Part shown: positions 19,801-21,258 of the stretch, piece after piece
Position numbering within the stretch: position 1 is the first letter of the stretch
Layout of the letters: each line of letters opens with the position of its first letter
From: Larix sibirica
Taxonomy: Eukaryota; Streptophyta; Pinopsida; Pinales; Pinaceae
DNA length: 21,258 nucleotides
Direction: 5' to 3'
Assembly: GCA_004151065.3 (NCBI GenBank)
Contig: NWUY0300001037.1
Coordinates: 14,314-35,571, forward strand
Notes under the pieces: model-generated
Database searches by the model: none
Told to the model about the DNA's origin: nothing
Seen by the model: only the letters and a program-made list of their open reading frames with translations
Position numbers and translations under genes: made by a program

Positions 19801-20835
19801 TTTTACCTTATGGTTTGGTTTGAAGTTCTAAAACATCTTTGGCGCCAAACTCAATCAATGATGTAAATTATTTGAATTTTCATGTTTTATGAGCATGTCG
19901 ATAAAATATATATTTCTCCACCATTGTAAAGGTGACTGATTGAAACCATGTAAATTATTTGAATTTTCATGTTTTATGAGCATGTTGATAAAATATATAT
20001 TTCTCCACCATTGTAAAGGTGACTGATTGAAACCTTTACATCCTCCATTTCTGGAGCTAATAGTATTTTCAATGTTTGTAGCAGTCAAAGAGAAGATTTT
20101 TTTAAGAAATTTTGACTGGTAGTATATGCATGTTTTCCAGGTTTTAGATGGTTTTTCATCCTGGCTACGACTAGGCAGTGGGTAAGTTTCTCAGTTTCAT
20201 CATGCTGTTTTTTATTCACTCAATTGTTATCTACAATTTATAACTTAATTAATTCGAAAAAGTAGCATGGATTTTGTCAATTACTGCTGATATGATGCTT
20301 CTTCCTTGTCAGAATCCCATCTACCACTCTTGCTTCTCATGCTTTAGTCACAGCATCTCTTGGTGCCCTGAACTCAGACAATCTTTTTGATGCAGCAGTG
20401 AATGGTACGGATTGATTGGATATTTAGTTATTTCTAATTTTAGTTTTGCATTCAATAGTAGACGAATTGATATCTATGTTGATTTGGAAGACAGTGGCTG
20501 TTTGGTAAAGAGAAAAAAATTGAGCCTTGACTTCTTTGTGCAGCTGTCTGTGAATTGATACGTTACACAATTTTAGTAAGTCCTGGTGGCATTGCAGAAC
20601 AAATGCCTTTGATTCAGGTGCTTGTACCTCGTGTCATGGAACTCAGGCCACGTTTCATGGTTTCATTGAAGGTACAATTTGTTAATCTATTCAATATTTA
20701 CGATGGGCCTTGTCTGTTTATTTGACCTTATATTCACAATGGTACGACATTTGGAATAATTGGAATGTACATTGTATATTGATTTTGCCATTGCAGAGTG
20801 CCCAAGGTCATCAAGGATATGGAATGGGTCAAGAG
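16674..20835 (+). CDS. MOS14: MOS14 / transportin-SR (TNPO3-like) importin-beta family nuclear import receptor, N-terminal 300 codons in 10 exons
   Basis: Joined exons: 16674-16805, 17374-17451, 17561-17623, 17950-17997, 18099-18245, 19049-19180, 20141-20181, 20313-20404, 20544-20671, 20797-20835. All introns are GT-AG, and the joined frame is open for 300 codons. The product matches plant MOS14: LYHHPDQQIRKDANKWLQEF, SNLETL-type TNLETLMFCSQTLKAKVQRD, FEELPPSAF, KGPNRVR, HVPAKDWGNGGHLNWLRDEF, FLEILTVLPEEAYNYKIAAR and GIPSTTLASHAL. In Arabidopsis, MOS14 carries SR splicing factors into the nucleus with Ran and is needed for correct splicing of resistance genes; the same role here is inference. 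The N-terminal part binds Ran and begins the HEAT-repeat solenoid. The family is about 950-1000 residues, so two thirds lie beyond the right edge. ATG 16674 is preferred over an in-frame GTG at 16665. Confidence 0.93.
17374..17451 (+). CDS. MOS14-like exon 2 (residues 45-70)
   Basis: Acceptor ttcag, then VSDSLLHDPNTNLETLMFCS and QTLKAK. Donor gtacat at 17452; phase 0. Intron 1 is 568 bp with nothing recognised inside. Confidence 0.92.
17561..17623 (+). CDS. MOS14-like exon 3 (residues 71-91)
   Basis: Acceptor ttgcag, then VQRDFEELPPSAFISLRDSL and K. Donor gtaagt at 17624; phase 0. Intron 2 is 109 bp. Confidence 0.92.
17703..17861. repeat. 82-bp tandem duplication in intron 3
   Basis: tatccaacgataactg occurs at 17703 and 17785. 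Both copies continue with ggcagagaatta and tttaatttcatggcttcaat, with a few substitutions. Confidence 0.88.
17950..17997 (+). CDS. MOS14-like exon 4 (residues 92-107)
   Basis: Acceptor gtgcag, then NLLKRFCKGPNRVRRQ, a basic helix end typical of the family. Donor gtacag at 17998; phase 0. Intron 3 is 326 bp. Confidence 0.92.
18099..18245 (+). CDS. MOS14-like exon 5 (residues 108-156)
   Basis: Acceptor ctgcag, then IGIAMAALTVHVPAKDWGNG to LEILTVLPE, among the best conserved parts of the plant family. Donor gtaacc at 18246; phase 0. Intron 4 is 101 bp. Confidence 0.93.
18611..18667 (+). repeat. tRNA-like (SINE-type) promoter boxes in intron 5
   Basis: AGTTCGAATCC at 18657-18667 matches the Pol III B box GGTTCGAnTCC at all but the first base. 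A weaker A-box-like AAGCTGAGAG lies about 45 bases upstream. The spacing suits a tRNA-derived SINE head. No cloverleaf or clear 3' tail is seen, and the limits of any insertion are unknown. Confidence 0.3.
19049..19180 (+). CDS. MOS14-like exon 6 (residues 157-200)
   Basis: Acceptor tttcag, then EAYNYKIAARPERRRHFQKE and LTGSVEIAFNIFSSCLAVED to FREQ. Donor gtaggc at 19181; phase 0. Intron 5 is 803 bp. Confidence 0.93.
19654..19762. repeat. ~50-bp direct repeat in intron 6
   Basis: acaacctcccattttctgca followed by gcc and gtgcag occurs in copies at about 19654-19702 and 19712-19762, with a handful of differences. Confidence 0.82.
19838..19849. promoter_or_regulatory. Palindromic E2F-type motif TTTGGCGCCAAA in intron 6
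   Basis: A perfect 12-bp palindrome identical to the symmetric E2F-binding consensus (TTTSSCGC on both strands). It stands alone in an AT-rich intron. Function is not shown. Confidence 0.3.
19861..20034. repeat. 87-bp tandem duplication in intron 6
   Basis: Copies at 19861-19947 and 19948-20034 differ at about one base (catgtcgata against catgttgata). A diverged relative with ccaccaatgtaaaggtga lies at about 19560-19650, so the intron holds an older repeat family as well as this recent doubling. Confidence 0.93.
20141..20181 (+). CDS. MOS14-like exon 7 (residues 201-213 plus two bases)
   Basis: Acceptor ttccag, then VLDGFSSWLRLGS. It ends in GG of a split Gly codon; donor gtaagt at 20182. 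Intron 6 is 960 bp. Confidence 0.92.
20313..20404 (+). CDS. MOS14-like exon 8 (residues 214-244)
   Basis: Acceptor gtcag. It completes the split Gly, then IPSTTLASHALVTASLGALN and SDNLFDAAVN. It ends one base into the next codon; donor gtacgg at 20405. Intron 7 is 131 bp. Confidence 0.92.
20544..20671 (+). CDS. MOS14-like exon 9 (residues 245-287)
   Basis: Acceptor gtgcag, then AVCELIRYTILVSPGGIAEQ and MPLIQVLVPRVMELRPRFMV to SLK. Donor gtacaa at 20672 restores phase 0. Intron 8 is 139 bp. Confidence 0.92.
20797..20835 (+). CDS. MOS14-like exon 10 (residues 288-300)
   Basis: Acceptor ttgcag, then SAQGHQGYGMGQE, a short Gly/Gln-rich loop. Donor gtatgt at 20836; phase 0. Intron 9 is 125 bp. 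Splice signals and phase support it, but its sequence is less conserved than the other exons. Confidence 0.8.
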
Positions 20836-21258
20836 GTATGTTTGCTTCAAATAACTATTCCCACTTATGGCTGAATATCTACAGCATGGGCTAGGATCGC
20901 TCTGTATCACTGGAATTGGTTATCCTCCCTCATTGTAGGCATTTCATTAGGCAGTCATGTCATTTTTTCTTAGAGAGTAACAAATGTGTATATTTTCTTT
21001 CATCCATTAGCTCAGCAAGAAACAACTGTATTCTTACCTATATCATTTACTTTTTTAGCAAGCCAGCTTTTCAGAATATGCAGCAAGAAACAATTGTATT
21101 CTTACCTATATCATTTACTTGTTTAGCAAGCCAGCTTTTCAGAATATGCATCACATACAGTGATACATTATGTCCCCATCTTATCATTAGCTGTAATAAA
21201 GTTATAAGACTATTTTAACTTGTCTATTGGATATAGTTTGGGTGGTTGGGAGGAATGA
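20836..21258 (+). other. Intron 10 of the MOS14-like gene, running off the right edge
   Basis: No further exon with a MOS14-like continuation is seen. The 100-codon open frame at 20916-21218 mostly reads through the tandem repeat and is not like the family. Confidence 0.7.
21013..21148. repeat. 68-bp tandem duplication in intron 10
   Basis: Copies at 21013-21080 and 21081-21148 begin cagcaagaaacaa and end cttttcagaatatg. They differ at two bases, so the doubling is recent. Confidence 0.94.

Noticed and set aside
20916-21218. 100-codon plus-strand frame as a further importin exon
   Set aside because: It has no similarity to the expected family continuation and mostly reads through the 68-bp duplication in intron 10.

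Overview
The window is plant nuclear DNA. It holds the start of a spliced gene with ten visible GT-AG exons, set beside decayed Ty3/gypsy LTR retrotransposons. The AT-rich base composition, the types of Ty3/gypsy protein and the repeat-swollen introns suit a large-genome seed plant, possibly a gymnosperm. The species cannot be read from this sequence.

Layout. (1) 1-2526, + strand: a broken chromovirus (element A). Its protease and the front of its reverse transcriptase lie at 1-1001, and the end of its integrase plus a chromodomain at 1841-2500, followed by a polypurine tract and the start of an LTR at 2526. The middle of pol is missing. In its place is an unrelated coding-like block bounded exactly by two single N bases (1002 and 1840). 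(2) About 2690-3310, - strand: an integrase fragment of a second Ty3/gypsy element (C). (3) 3430-13437, - strand: a complete but heavily mutated 10.0-kb Ty3/gypsy element (B). It has two LTRs (3430-4182 and 12679-13437), TGTTG/CAACA ends, a 5-bp target duplication ACCAT, a primer-binding-site remnant, and then pre-gag ORF, gag, protease, RT, RNase H and integrase in order. (4) 13443-14811: intergenic DNA with a possible second primer-binding site near 14312 and an unidentified minus-strand open frame. (5) 14812-15891: three tandem copies of a ~360-bp repeat. (6) 15892-16673: the upstream region of the host gene, with short direct repeats and coding-like scraps. (7) 16674 to the right edge, + strand: exons 1-10 (300 codons) of a MOS14/transportin-SR (TNPO3-like) nuclear import receptor, which continues beyond the window. 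Introns 3, 6 and 10 each contain a young tandem duplication.

Only the importin gene looks functional. All retroelement reading frames carry stops and frameshifts, so these copies could move only with help from intact relatives. The most unusual items are the pre-gag reading frame of element B, the N-bounded foreign block in element A, the 360-bp array with one AT-shifted copy, and the coding-like scraps upstream of the importin gene.
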